From an uncultured Draconibacterium sp. (GTDB lineage: Bacteria > Bacteroidota > Bacteroidia > Bacteroidales > Prolixibacteraceae): a stretch of 64,000 nt of DNA. Location: the NCBI RefSeq assembly GCF_913063105.1, contig NZ_CAJXYQ010000001.1, positions 1-64,000 on the forward strand, given 5' to 3'. Every line of letters starts with the position of its first letter. Position 1 is the stretch's first letter. Under the pieces are notes generated by a model. The model was not told where the DNA came from. It saw only the letters and a program-made list of their open reading frames with translations, and did no database searches. Both the position numbers and the translations under genes were made by a program. Shown in pieces: positions 34,136-43,237 of the stretch.

Positions 34136-36105
34136 AAGGCTCTTGTTAATAGATACTCTGATGAAACTTTTGGTAAATCATCATCCAGCATTTTTACTTT
34201 TTCAATTCTTGAGCGCTCTTCTCCTTTTATTAAATATCGCTTTGTTTCTTCAAATAAAACCTCTGAGCCATCCTCATCCCTTATATAAACAGGAACACCT
34301 CTTCTGTCTTTTCCAACCTTTTCAACAATCGCCATAAAAACATCATAATTCTCTTTTTCAGCAAGAGCTATATCAATTTGTTCCTGAGTTTTTTTCTGCA
34401 AAAACAATAAAGAAGATTGAACTCCAACTTGTGGCAAGAATGCTTCAACAGGTAAGTCAATCGAAGCTAATAACTTGAAATTTTCCAATATCCATTCTCT
34501 CACTGATATCATATTGGGATTTCCCAAGATTCCATCTGGTAATACAATAGCCATTCTTCCGCCTTCTTTTAGGTAATTATAACAAGCCTCAATAAACAGC
34601 ACCTCTGGTGCAACACTAAATCTTGAAAGGAAGTAGTTTTTAGAAATTTCAGGATCAACTTGCACTTTTGCTCCAAATGGTGGGTTTGTAAAAATTAAAT
34701 CGAACTTACCCCTTGCATCATTATATTCAAATCCTGTTTGTCCCTTTGTACTGTTATTAACTGCTGATTGTATCTTATCCAACTCATCTGTGTTATCAGA
34801 TATAGGATAGCCGAGTGAGTTGATATGAAATATGTTGGCATGACCATCACCAGCCATTACCATGTTCATTCGAGCTGCTTTTTTTAAGTCAGGGTCAAAA
34901 TCGAAACCAAACACATTTTTCTCTGCATAATTCCTCACCATCTCGTTAATCTCAGTAGAATTATACATAGCTTCTAACAACGGACCTTCCTTTTCGGGGT
35001 AAACCTTCTTAGCTAATTTTCTTCGTACATGGTCAAGAGCCATAACCAAAAATCCACCCGAGCCACATGCAGGGTCGAGAATTCGCATATTCTCATCGGG
35101 ATTCATCATTTCTACCATCGCCTTTATCACATTTCGTGGTGTAAAGAATTGTCCCTGCGCTTGCTTTAAAGTGTTCGATACAATGGTTTCGTAAGCCATT
35201 CCTTTAACATCAACACTGGCATCTAAAAAAGAGTACTTTGCTAACTCGCCAGCAATTGTTGCTATTCCTTTATCCGTTAAACCAATTACCTCATTCCCAT
35301 CAAAAACTTCCGAAAAAATATCCTTAGTTTTTAATTCAGTGAATAATTCTTTTACTCTTTGGGCTGCTGCTTTTTGCCCCTCTGATGTGTTTTTTTCTTT
35401 TAGCCCCACCCAAAATTTTCTGCGGTAGCTTTCTCCAATCTCACTGGTCATAAACCGTCTCTTTTCATCGTACAGCTTACAGAAGATTAAATAGAGTAGT
35501 TGCCAGAACGCATCTTTGGTTCTTCCTTCGTTGGCATAAATGTAGTTGTGGCACCGTTTAAATGTGCGCACCAATGAATCGTTAACTGGAACTTTACCGC
35601 TTGAACGGTCGGGGCGGTCAATATCTTCGATGGTTTCACCTTCGCCTGGAAAATCTGATATATCTTCAAAACTTTCGTTACCGTAATCGTCTTCTACTTT
35701 TTGAATGTAATGGTATTCTAATCCATTGCTCCAAAGAGCAAACTCGCAATCTTCAATATCCCACAAAACCATTTTTACGGTTGCTTCAACACCTTTTTTA
35801 TCGTGGGTATCTTTCACCTTTTCATCGTGAATAACACAAAGGCGAATAATATTGTCTTGGGTATGTTCTTTTTCCTTGTCGAAAACAACCAAATCTGCTT
35901 TTAGTTTTTTGTTTTTGCCCGTATCCATGTCTTCATAAGTGATATTAAAATCACGAGCCATATCGTCCATGGCAAATCCATATTCTTCGTTAAGCATTCG
36001 AATAATAGACTGAATATTATTCTCCTTTTCCGATACCTTTTTAACAGTTCCTGTTAGTTGGCAAAGAAGCTGGTTATCTTCTAAAATAATGTTTTTGGTA
36101 CTCAT
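34132..36105 (-). CDS. hsdM: N6-adenine DNA methyltransferase (HsdM-like), 657 aa
   Basis: A class-I SAM-dependent DNA methylase of the gamma type. Motif I is DPACGSGGFLVMAL (about 343-356). Motif IV is NPPFGAKV (about 473-480), the signature for adenine N6 methylation. The helical segment FFTPRNVIKAMVEMM (about 320-334) precedes motif I as in HsdM. The N-terminal 150 residues (LKADLVVFDKEK ... CVIHDEKVKD) look like the N-terminal domain of type I restriction R subunits, probably used for binding only. The length is larger than typical HsdM (about 500). In MADS the methylase marks host DNA; it is the gene I recall as MAD2. It lies 4 bases after the nucleotidyltransferase gene and overlaps hsdS. 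Confidence 0.9.
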   Translation of the reverse strand: MSTKNIILEDNQLLCQLTGTVKKVSEKENNIQSIIRMLNEEYGFAMDDMARDFNITYEDMDTGKNKKLKADLVVFDKEKEHTQDNIIRLCVIHDEKVKDTHDKKGVEATVKMVLWDIEDCEFALWSNGLEYHYIQKVEDDYGNESFEDISDFPGEGETIEDIDRPDRSSGKVPVNDSLVRTFKRCHNYIYANEGRTKDAFWQLLYLIFCKLYDEKRRFMTSEIGESYRRKFWVGLKEKNTSEGQKAAAQRVKELFTELKTKDIFSEVFDGNEVIGLTDKGIATIAGELAKYSFLDASVDVKGMAYETIVSNTLKQAQGQFFTPRNVIKAMVEMMNPDENMRILDPACGSGGFLVMALDHVRRKLAKKVYPEKEGPLLEAMYNSTEINEMVRNYAEKNVFGFDFDPDLKKAARMNMVMAGDGHANIFHINSLGYPISDNTDELDKIQSAVNNSTKGQTGFEYNDARGKFDLIFTNPPFGAKVQVDPEISKNYFLSRFSVAPEVLFIEACYNYLKEGGRMAIVLPDGILGNPNMISVREWILENFKLLASIDLPVEAFLPQVGVQSSLLFLQKKTQEQIDIALAEKENYDVFMAIVEKVGKDRRGVPVYIRDEDGSEVLFEETKRYLIKGEERSRIEKVKMLDDDLPKVSSEYLLTRAL

Positions 36106-36109
36106 AGGT

Positions 36110-36955
36110 TTAGTCTTCTAATCCTTGTAGGATATTATTTAGGCATTCGTAAATGTTATCGTATTTAAAGCTTTTGTGGGTATCTAAAATTTGATTTATA
36201 AGTCGGCTATCTTCTTCCTTTTCTACTTCCGATTTTAAAATTTCTGTGATTTTAGTTTTGGTTGAATCAGATTCAGAAAGTAAGTTAGAAATGTCACGAC
36301 CGAGTAATCTGGAACCAGCTATTTGTGTATCAAATTCATCGACTTCGTATAAATCAAAATGTTCTTCAATTGCCCTTTGTTCGTTTATGTTATGATAGTT
36401 ATTTATAATAAAAGCCATGTCGTCAGCATCTTTATTTCCCTTAAGGTTTCTATCTAACCATGCAACGGTTTTCAGAATAAACACACCTGCCAACGATGCA
36501 ATCTGAATTTCAATATCATCATCAATCTTTACGGTGTGGGTATCTTCATTCACCTCGGAAAACCCAAGGATAGACATGGCAATATCTTCCTCGGGTGGCC
36601 AGAAGATTTTATCATCTTCTTTCATTACCTCACCAAAAGGAACAATGTCTAACTGGAAATCATTTAAATAGATAAACCGTTGCTTCTGCGCCTTGTCTTT
36701 TTCAAACCCTTCGATATTCACAATTCCGTCTTCCACTTTCTGAAATTCATCCCAGTTTGAGATGGCTATGGCTATATCCAAGTCATGTGTAGCCCTACCC
36801 GTTTTTTCATCGTGGATTTGCATAATGATATCACGGGCAGTTGCACCAATTACATAGAAGTGTATTTCTTCTTTTGAGAAATACTCGGTTAACTTCTCCA
36901 ATATTGGTTTTAACAGTGGATGTTGGAACTTGTCACTTGATATGTTGTAACTCAT
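36110..36955 (-). CDS. Nucleotidyltransferase, AbiEii-like, 281 aa
   Basis: A minimal nucleotidyltransferase-fold protein. YVIGATARDIIMQ (about 34-46) and HDLDIAIA (about 58-65) form the G-x-x-x-R-D and D-x-D metal-binding pattern, and a third acidic position is likely in FQLDIVPFG (about 97-105). These residues are typical of the AbiEii toxin family and related predicted tRNA- or protein-modifying enzymes. It overlaps the upstream HTH gene by 23 bases, the usual arrangement of an AbiE-type antitoxin/toxin pair. Here the pair forms the head of the defence operon. It could be a toxin kept in check by the HTH protein or an enzyme recruited into the system. Confidence 0.75.
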   Translation of the reverse strand: MSYNISSDKFQHPLLKPILEKLTEYFSKEEIHFYVIGATARDIIMQIHDEKTGRATHDLDIAIAISNWDEFQKVEDGIVNIEGFEKDKAQKQRFIYLNDFQLDIVPFGEVMKEDDKIFWPPEEDIAMSILGFSEVNEDTHTVKIDDDIEIQIASLAGVFILKTVAWLDRNLKGNKDADDMAFIINNYHNINEQRAIEEHFDLYEVDEFDTQIAGSRLLGRDISNLLSESDSTKTKITEILKSEVEKEEDSRLINQILDTHKSFKYDNIYECLNNILQGLED

Positions 36956-37967
36956 TCTCGGTTATGATTTTGGCGGTTTCTATATTTCTTTCTTTTCCAC
37001 TACCCATTAATTCAGCAAGAATAATAAGTGTTGGAGCTATATTTTTATAATTAGTTGTTTCGTCTTCTTTCCAGAAAATCGCAAGTATTTCTACTTCTCC
37101 ATCATTATCTGGAATTAGTTTGAGGTTTGACGCAATGCTTTGCCATCCTGAATCAGTGTATATGGTATAATTTTGGGGTTGAAGTTGCTTTGTTAAGATT
37201 GATGCGCCTGGCTCTCCTCCCCAAATATTTCTACCAGGCATTTCATTCAAGGGTAACTGTTGCCACTTGTTATATGCCTCATTATTTGAAAAACGGAATC
37301 GTTTCTTTAATAATCTTGGGCGCAATACATCATTAAAAGCCATAACCCATCTTTGCAGTAATTCTGTTTTATTCTTCAGGTACCTTTTGTTTTTTGTTTT
37401 TACTACAAAGCGTAAATCTTCCAGCTCTTTCATTATAATACTTACAGAGCCCAAAGCAATACCTGTTTTTTCTGCTAAACTACGGTATGATAACTGCAAA
37501 TCGTCTGGTTGTGTAAGTAACTGAAACACCAACTTAATACCACTCTCCTGAAAAGCTCTGGACTGGTTCGAAACGGTTGGCCTTTCAGCTTTTTGACCTG
37601 TTATGTAAACCAACAGCTTCCCTTGTTTTATATAAGCGTTTCCCGCTCTGTCGATGTAGTTTATGCCATTATCTTTTAATTCCTGGGCTATATCTTTGGC
37701 AATAAACTTGGCTATGGCAACAATTGGCTTTTTTGTTTTTGTTCTTGTACTATTTATTTCATTAAGAACCATACCTTTATTAGAAGCCCTAATTTCAGAC
37801 TTACTAACAACTACAAACTGAGTATTATCAATCGTAGCAATAGCATCATATTCAGCCCTACTACTTTCAACCTCAGCGGTAACACCAGCTAACTCCTGTA
37901 ATTGGACTACAGCATCGTATATATAATCGTTATTTCTATACATATCTCTACTTGATCGTTCATTCAC
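36933..37967 (-). CDS. AbiEi-like HTH regulator/antitoxin, first gene of the operon, 344 aa
   Basis: The reading frame begins with GTG (37967-37965), so the first residue is written as Met only by convention. Residues about 1-130 resemble the restriction-endonuclease-like N-terminal domain of AbiEi-family antitoxins (EYDAIATID ... VVVSKSEI). A helix-turn-helix lies at about 160-200 (LSYRSLAEKTGIALGSVSII). The C-terminal half has no named domain. As the first gene it most likely represses the operon: a perfect 19-bp palindrome and a further half-site lie directly upstream over the predicted transcription start. It may also neutralise the nucleotidyltransferase encoded next. It occupies the place of the HTH protein MAD1. 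Confidence 0.7.
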   Translation of the reverse strand: MNERSSRDMYRNNDYIYDAVVQLQELAGVTAEVESSRAEYDAIATIDNTQFVVVSKSEIRASNKGMVLNEINSTRTKTKKPIVAIAKFIAKDIAQELKDNGINYIDRAGNAYIKQGKLLVYITGQKAERPTVSNQSRAFQESGIKLVFQLLTQPDDLQLSYRSLAEKTGIALGSVSIIMKELEDLRFVVKTKNKRYLKNKTELLQRWVMAFNDVLRPRLLKKRFRFSNNEAYNKWQQLPLNEMPGRNIWGGEPGASILTKQLQPQNYTIYTDSGWQSIASNLKLIPDNDGEVEILAIFWKEDETTNYKNIAPTLIILAELMGSGKERNIETAKIITENELQHIK

Positions 37968-37973
37968 ATTTCT

Positions 37974-38025
37974 TGTTCATTGACAATGAACATTCAAATA
38001 TAATGAACATTGTTATTAAAAACAA
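37974..38025 (-). promoter_or_regulatory. Operon promoter with 19-bp palindromic operator
   Basis: On the minus strand TTG (38025-38023), a 20-base spacer and TATATTTG (38002-37995) match the Bacteroidota -33/-7 consensus (TTG, TAnnTTTG). Just downstream, TGTTCATTGACAATGAACA (37974-37992) is a perfect palindrome around a central A, lying at the expected transcription start and 7 bases before the GTG start codon. A further AATGAACA half-site (38002-38009) overlaps the spacer, and another GTTCATT lies inside the first codons. This fits autorepression by the HTH protein. The rest of 38026-38286 shows no gene. Confidence 0.7.
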
Positions 38026-38286
38026 GTGTTGTTGTAGTAGAAAAAGCAGTATCAATTTGGTATCTCCAGAAACCATTATAATCATCATTACCAGAAGCAA
38101 CATGAAAAACATTATTCAGCTAACAGATGAATAACAAGAGTATAATAAGTATAGCTACAATAAGCAGTCATAGTCTGACTTCCATCTATCTTATCTTTTC
38201 ATAATCTAAACAAAAAACATGAATTGAATCCAACCTAAGCACCTTCAGAATCAATTAAATTTACCTTTTAATAGCCATAAAGTTTA

Positions 38287-39222
38287 TTATTCAATTTTCA
38301 TTCCGTTGATATTATTATCTATCAAATATTGTTTTAATTCTGGATGAAGCTTACTAACTTTTAAATCAATAAAATCTTGTATAAACCCTGCAATATGGTA
38401 TTGACTGTCATCTGGCGGTTTTAAATCACAATTAACATGATCCATATAATCTGTCGATGCTATTAATGCTGAATCTATCATTAAAAGAACAATGATAAAA
38501 AACGATGCAATATGAGATGTTCGAATATTAATATTTTTTAAATGTATTTCTAAATTTACATCATTCCTTCTAATTGAGTTTTGTGCTGCAAACCTCACTC
38601 CATTATTATGAACATAGTCATTAAGCTTTCTTCTAAGAAATTCCCAATAATTTTTAAGTTTATATTCTACCAATATCTTAGCAATATTTTCATTTTGCTT
38701 AAGTGTTCTCATGTAATTTTCAAATTCTAATTTTTTCTTAATAGGCCTATTTAATTCTGAAACTGAATTATTGAACCAAGCAGAAACTGCTTTTTCGTCA
38801 TCAGTTAAAACATCATTAAATCTAATATTGGAGAATGAGTTTATGAATTCTTCAGGATCATCAGTTTTTAAGTTCTTTAAATCGTCCTCAACAAAAGGTT
38901 TTCGAGAATTAATGATAGAAAGAATATAAACATACTGAATAAGGTCGTCCCTAAGTTTTCTTATTAATGTATTTGCGTCTGAGAAACTTCCAATTGAACA
39001 ACAGAATTTAATACTTCGTAATGTCTGTGCTGAACTGTCAATTAAATAAGTGTTTAGAAAGAATACTTTTTTATCCGTGAAAAATGAAATAATCCGACCG
39101 TTATAAAATATTAGTTCACCAAATCTTTTAAAGAACTCAATCAAATAATCAATTTCTTCAGCAAAAGATTTAAACTCTTTTGTTTCATCAATTTTCATTT
39201 CTCTAAATGGATCACGATTCAT
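38287..39222 (-). CDS. HEPN-like protein downstream of the Hachiman-like pair, 311 aa
   Basis: An all-helical soluble protein. LRKLRDDLIQYVYIL (about 85-99) and RRKLNDYVHNNG (about 196-207) are reminiscent of HEPN or abortive-infection helices. The latter contains R-x6-H, within the R-x4-6-H range of HEPN ribonucleases. A hydrophobic stretch (HIASFFIIVLLMIDSALIAS, about 235-254) is probably a core helix rather than a membrane anchor. It follows the helicase gene by 69 bases on the same strand. Known Hachiman systems have two genes, so this may be an added effector or a separate gene. The family call is tentative. Confidence 0.5.
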   Translation of the reverse strand: MNRDPFREMKIDETKEFKSFAEEIDYLIEFFKRFGELIFYNGRIISFFTDKKVFFLNTYLIDSSAQTLRSIKFCCSIGSFSDANTLIRKLRDDLIQYVYILSIINSRKPFVEDDLKNLKTDDPEEFINSFSNIRFNDVLTDDEKAVSAWFNNSVSELNRPIKKKLEFENYMRTLKQNENIAKILVEYKLKNYWEFLRRKLNDYVHNNGVRFAAQNSIRRNDVNLEIHLKNINIRTSHIASFFIIVLLMIDSALIASTDYMDHVNCDLKPPDDSQYHIAGFIQDFIDLKVSKLHPELKQYLIDNNINGMKIE

Positions 39223-39291
39223 CGTTTCATATTAAATTTCTAATATTGTCATTAATCATTCGGCTAAGTTGGACGTTTGATGCAGTTTTTG

Positions 39292-42200
39292 TTACTTTTC
39301 AGTTCTAATAAATTCTTTATGAGTTTCAACTCTCAGCAATAGATTATTATTCATTTTGTAATACAACTTTTTGGATGTATCAAAGCCTTCTCTAATGCAA
39401 CTTGATAGCATTCTTAAATCTAATGGTAGGACACTTTTATTGACGCCTTTTTGTTTATTCTTCTCAATCATAATCATTGAGATAATTCCGAAACTAAAGC
39501 TTAATTCTGGTACAAGTCGAGTGACAAAATTTCTTGCTTTCAAAAGATATGGAGAGTTGTCTGCTCTATTTACATTTGGAATTAATTCGTTTAATGCTTT
39601 TAAGGATTGACCCTGTACATATTCTTTTAGTACTTTACTTAGTATGCTTATCTTAGAAACAATCTCAGAATTATTATCGGTGGGTTTTAACCCAGTCGCA
39701 CGTTTTATTTGATCAATTGTATTTTGTTTAGTGAAAATTTTAGTAATGTAGGTTTCATCTGAACTTAACCATATAAAATACCAATCAATAAATTCAACAA
39801 TAGTTTTATTGCTTAAAACATCGAACTCTTCTCTATCAATTGCATTATCTAATTCTAAAATAATTGACGGCTCAAGACCTGTTTTAACCCCAATTTCCTT
39901 TTGCCAGAGATAATCATCGGTCAAATTATCAATTTCATTTCTTCTGTCTAAAAACCTTCTAACTTGTGTATCAAATAATTCTTGCTTATTGGACAAAGTG
40001 GCATTAAAAGCATAAAACGATTTCTTAAATAAGTTCCTAGTATCATCAACTGACAAGGATTCTGATTTGAAACGAAACAATACATTTGCTTGTTCTATAC
40101 TTAAATCTTGAATGCTATCTTGTAAAGAATCTAAGAAATATTCTAAAGGATCTTTTATTTTAAGACATTGATCTCCTTTGGAGAATACTTCTTTTTTTAG
40201 CTGCCACCACCTATTTGATATAGTTAAATCATCAATTGTTATAATGCCTCCAGGAATTAAAATTACAGCACCTTGCGCAGATAATCCCGCTCTTCCCGCT
40301 CTTCCCGCAGCATTTAGTAATTCATGAGGGTCTACTCTTCGCCTGTTACCTCCATCTTCATCAAAACGATCATCACCTGCAATAATTACTATTTCAGCAG
40401 GCAAGTTAATTCCCTGGGCAAGTGTTGCTGTAGCAACTAAAACAGAAGAACCATTTTTATCTTTAAAGTAGTTTTCAATCAAACTTCTTTCAATAGGAAG
40501 TAAAAGACCATGATGAACACCGACATTTCTGTGGTTATAAAAATATGAATGCTCTGAACTTCCTAACTCAAGAGCAAGAGCATCTATAATATTTTTATGA
40601 CTTTCAACATAATCATCATAGTCATTCTTAATATTTTCAAGATTTTGAGTTATAGTTTCACAGGTAGATTTTGTAATCCTTGGATCATCAACAAATACAA
40701 GGGTTTTCAATCCTAACTTAGAAAAGTGTATTGCTAATCTGGCGGCTATCTCATTTCTGTTGCTAGTAAGACGCCAATAGTTGTTAATATTTAAAGCGAT
40801 ATTGTGATCCAGTATTTTACTTTTAAAATAGTCCTTGTTATCTTTCGTTTCCCAGATATTTTTAAGACTGAAAAAACATTGGAGCTCCAACAGCATTTCC
40901 CTTTTTAGTTTAACAGGAGGATTTTTTGTTTTTCGACTCTGGTAATTTGATAATATAGTCTGCTGTAATTCGTCAATCTTACTTGCTTCATAAACAATGC
41001 AACCATGTAGTTGGCGTGTTGGTTTCCATGTGGAATTAAAAAGCTTACATTCTCTTCCTGTTACTTCTTGAATCCATGATGATATTTCTGCTCCATTTTC
41101 AACCATCGCAGATATCAATAAATAATCTGCAAAAGGGACTTCTGTAAATAAAGATAGAAGACAATACATTGCATCAATAGCCCTCCTGTCTTTTTTTAAA
41201 TCTGTGCCATGTATCAAATGAAATTCGTCAAAAACCACTAACCCAACACTCTCAAATAGACTCTGATTAATGTTTAATAATGATAAACAGCGCTCAGGTG
41301 TCATCACAAGAATTGGAAAACTTTCAATATCATCAAATTCTGAATATTCACCGTCAAACTCTATTTTGACTGGTTCAAATTCCTGAAATAGTTGTTTTAG
41401 GTTTTTATTGACTTGATCTTCTAATGCATGTGTGGGTACCAAATAGATTACTTTCTTGCCTGAATATAAAGCAGAAGCAATCTTAAGTTCTGCTAGAGTT
41501 GATTTTCCTGCACCTGTAGGCAATGTCATTACTGAGGAAACACCAGACTCTAAAAAATTAGTCTTAATAGCCTCAATGTGATTTTCCCATAACAACGGTC
41601 GCTCTAGTGAAAGTTTTCTTAAGAATAGCAACCAATCTGCTTCCTTAATTCCTTTTGGTGCAGGTATATCAATTACAGCTCTTTCAAAAATATCATTCTT
41701 TAAGATATTCAGTAATTTGGCAAGTCTGTATGGACCTGCAATAACACTTCTTTGATTAAAAAGTTGTTTTTCAGAAACCGACAAACCAATAACTGTATCA
41801 AAATGATTCCGTTGTTCAACAGTTGGTTCTCCAACTAGTTTTTTTGAGGCTTCTTTAATTCCAAGACCAATTTCTCTCCATAAAAAGTTTAAAGCAGTAC
41901 TTTCAAAGTCTTCTTCAATAAACATTTCATCATCTACAAAATTAATTTCCAATGCTTCAAGAGGTCTTCCTTTCGCTAAAGATAAAATACAGTCAACTAA
42001 TCCTTTTTGAGAGGGACTTGATATTTTTAATGTATCAATGGAGTTAGAAATTTCAGCAGCATCAGATTGACTATTTCCTATCATGAATAGTATTATAGCA
42101 GAAATGTATGTAGATATATCATCAATTTCTAAAAGATCTGAGTATTCGTCATCAATCCCAATTTTATGAATTAGATTATTTGCTGTTGCAGCAACAAATG

Positions 42201-42474
42201 CAATAGATTCCTTTTGTTCGTGGTCGGGATTGTTAACTAAAATTACCTCCAAATTGCTGGCTAACTTACTTAGAAGTTTCAAAGCCGACAATAACTCGCC
42301 CTCTTGAAAATTAATTGTCCCTTCAACAACCTGTTTTCTTAAACTTACAATTTGAGCGTATATTCTGGTTAATTCTTGAGGTAACCTCTCAATATCAATT
42401 TTTCCTATATTCGGAATGTTTTTTATTTTTTGAACGGTATTGCTATTATACATCAGTACTTTTTTTTGATTCAA
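39292..42474 (-). CDS. Ski2/Lhr-like helicase, HamB-like, 1060 aa
   Basis: A superfamily-2 helicase with a long N-terminal extension. Motifs: LPTGAGKSTLAE (about 315-326), VVFDEFHLIHG (DEFH box, about 411-421), LISAMVENG (motif III, about 455), HHGLLLPIER (about 655), ATLAQGINLP (about 685) and NAAGRAGRAG (motif VI, about 718-727). The N-terminal 300 residues and the C-terminal 300 residues have no named domain. The start overlaps the preceding nuclease-like gene by 29 bases. A large Ski2-like helicase coupled to a PD-(D/E)xK protein is the composition of Hachiman (HamB with HamA), where the helicase holds the nuclease inactive until it meets abnormal DNA ends. Confidence 0.75.
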   Translation of the reverse strand: MNQKKVLMYNSNTVQKIKNIPNIGKIDIERLPQELTRIYAQIVSLRKQVVEGTINFQEGELLSALKLLSKLASNLEVILVNNPDHEQKESIAFVAATANNLIHKIGIDDEYSDLLEIDDISTYISAIILFMIGNSQSDAAEISNSIDTLKISSPSQKGLVDCILSLAKGRPLEALEINFVDDEMFIEEDFESTALNFLWREIGLGIKEASKKLVGEPTVEQRNHFDTVIGLSVSEKQLFNQRSVIAGPYRLAKLLNILKNDIFERAVIDIPAPKGIKEADWLLFLRKLSLERPLLWENHIEAIKTNFLESGVSSVMTLPTGAGKSTLAELKIASALYSGKKVIYLVPTHALEDQVNKNLKQLFQEFEPVKIEFDGEYSEFDDIESFPILVMTPERCLSLLNINQSLFESVGLVVFDEFHLIHGTDLKKDRRAIDAMYCLLSLFTEVPFADYLLISAMVENGAEISSWIQEVTGRECKLFNSTWKPTRQLHGCIVYEASKIDELQQTILSNYQSRKTKNPPVKLKREMLLELQCFFSLKNIWETKDNKDYFKSKILDHNIALNINNYWRLTSNRNEIAARLAIHFSKLGLKTLVFVDDPRITKSTCETITQNLENIKNDYDDYVESHKNIIDALALELGSSEHSYFYNHRNVGVHHGLLLPIERSLIENYFKDKNGSSVLVATATLAQGINLPAEIVIIAGDDRFDEDGGNRRRVDPHELLNAAGRAGRAGLSAQGAVILIPGGIITIDDLTISNRWWQLKKEVFSKGDQCLKIKDPLEYFLDSLQDSIQDLSIEQANVLFRFKSESLSVDDTRNLFKKSFYAFNATLSNKQELFDTQVRRFLDRRNEIDNLTDDYLWQKEIGVKTGLEPSIILELDNAIDREEFDVLSNKTIVEFIDWYFIWLSSDETYITKIFTKQNTIDQIKRATGLKPTDNNSEIVSKISILSKVLKEYVQGQSLKALNELIPNVNRADNSPYLLKARNFVTRLVPELSFSFGIISMIMIEKNKQKGVNKSVLPLDLRMLSSCIREGFDTSKKLYYKMNNNLLLRVETHKEFIRTEK

Positions 42475-43237
42475 GGAAGGCTATCACTTTCGTTGAAAAA
42501 TCTTCCATCCAAACTCTCATGTCTTCTAGATAGACGGTTGCTCCTGTCCTTCGACTTGAATTATCTCCTGAAACGTAGTTCTCATAATTTTTAAAAAGGC
42601 GCTTTCTACCTGCTATATCATTATGAGACTCTTCTCTCGTTATACTAATACGATAATTACGATAATCATTATCAAAGATGTCGTTTTGAATACCTTCAAG
42701 AATATTGCCAGCATCAATATGTCCAATAAGACTCGAAATTATTGAAACCAATGCATTATTCTTTTTCCCGTCCTCAAAATCTAAAAATTCAGGAAAAACT
42801 TGTTGTGTTATTTTCCCACGAGGAGAAGTTGTACATTTATCTTCGGTTATAATAATTCTACTTAAGTTATCTTCATTATCCAGCACAATCGCTAAACCGT
42901 CAATTCCATGTTGGGCAGGAGCAAAATGAGGATAGTTAGAGTAATACTTTTCACCTTTATTATTTTCTGCTAAAACAATCCACGATATCATTTGAAAAAG
43001 CCATCCATCCCTCTTTGGGATTGATGCTGAAGTTATCTTTTGAATAATCTGTTCAATTGAGTCATTAGGATGAACAGGAAAATTAGTACTTAGAGAATTT
43101 ATTATTCGATATACATGATGATGATGACCAAGTAATAATTCACCAACATAATTTGCTAATAAATCCTTATTAATTATTTCGTAATCATTATCAATAACTA
43201 ATGGCGAACAGTCGGTATTTATAAAATTAATAGGCAT
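42446..43237 (-). CDS. PD-(D/E)xK nuclease-like protein, HamA/DUF1837-like, 263 aa
   Basis: The first gene of the pair. HGIDGLAIVL (about 108-117) followed by RIIITEDKC (about 123-131) gives the D ... E-x-K arrangement of restriction-endonuclease-like nucleases, with the next helix beginning SPRGKITQQVFPEF (about 134-147). The N-terminal part (LLANYVGELLLGHHHHVY, about 27-44) resembles the helical segment of DUF1837 proteins. The size fits HamA (about 250-300). No signal peptide. The assignment rests on motif order and the helicase partner; another helicase/nuclease defence type is possible. Confidence 0.65.
   Translation of the reverse strand: MPINFINTDCSPLVIDNDYEIINKDLLANYVGELLLGHHHHVYRIINSLSTNFPVHPNDSIEQIIQKITSASIPKRDGWLFQMISWIVLAENNKGEKYYSNYPHFAPAQHGIDGLAIVLDNEDNLSRIIITEDKCTTSPRGKITQQVFPEFLDFEDGKKNNALVSIISSLIGHIDAGNILEGIQNDIFDNDYRNYRISITREESHNDIAGRKRLFKNYENYVSGDNSSRRTGATVYLEDMRVWMEDFSTKVIAFLESKKSTDV

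Noticed and set aside
14079-36105. Classification of the big operon as BREX, DISARM or a classical type I restriction system
   Set aside because: There is no PglZ, BrxC or BrxL for BREX, no DrmA/DrmB-type pair for DISARM although the SNF2 helicase is DrmD-like, and no HsdR motor for type I restriction. The MADS comparison explains more of the genes.
38287-39222. Membrane protein, because of the hydrophobic stretch near residues 235-254
   Set aside because: It is a single stretch with polar residues nearby in an otherwise soluble helical protein. A buried core helix is more likely.
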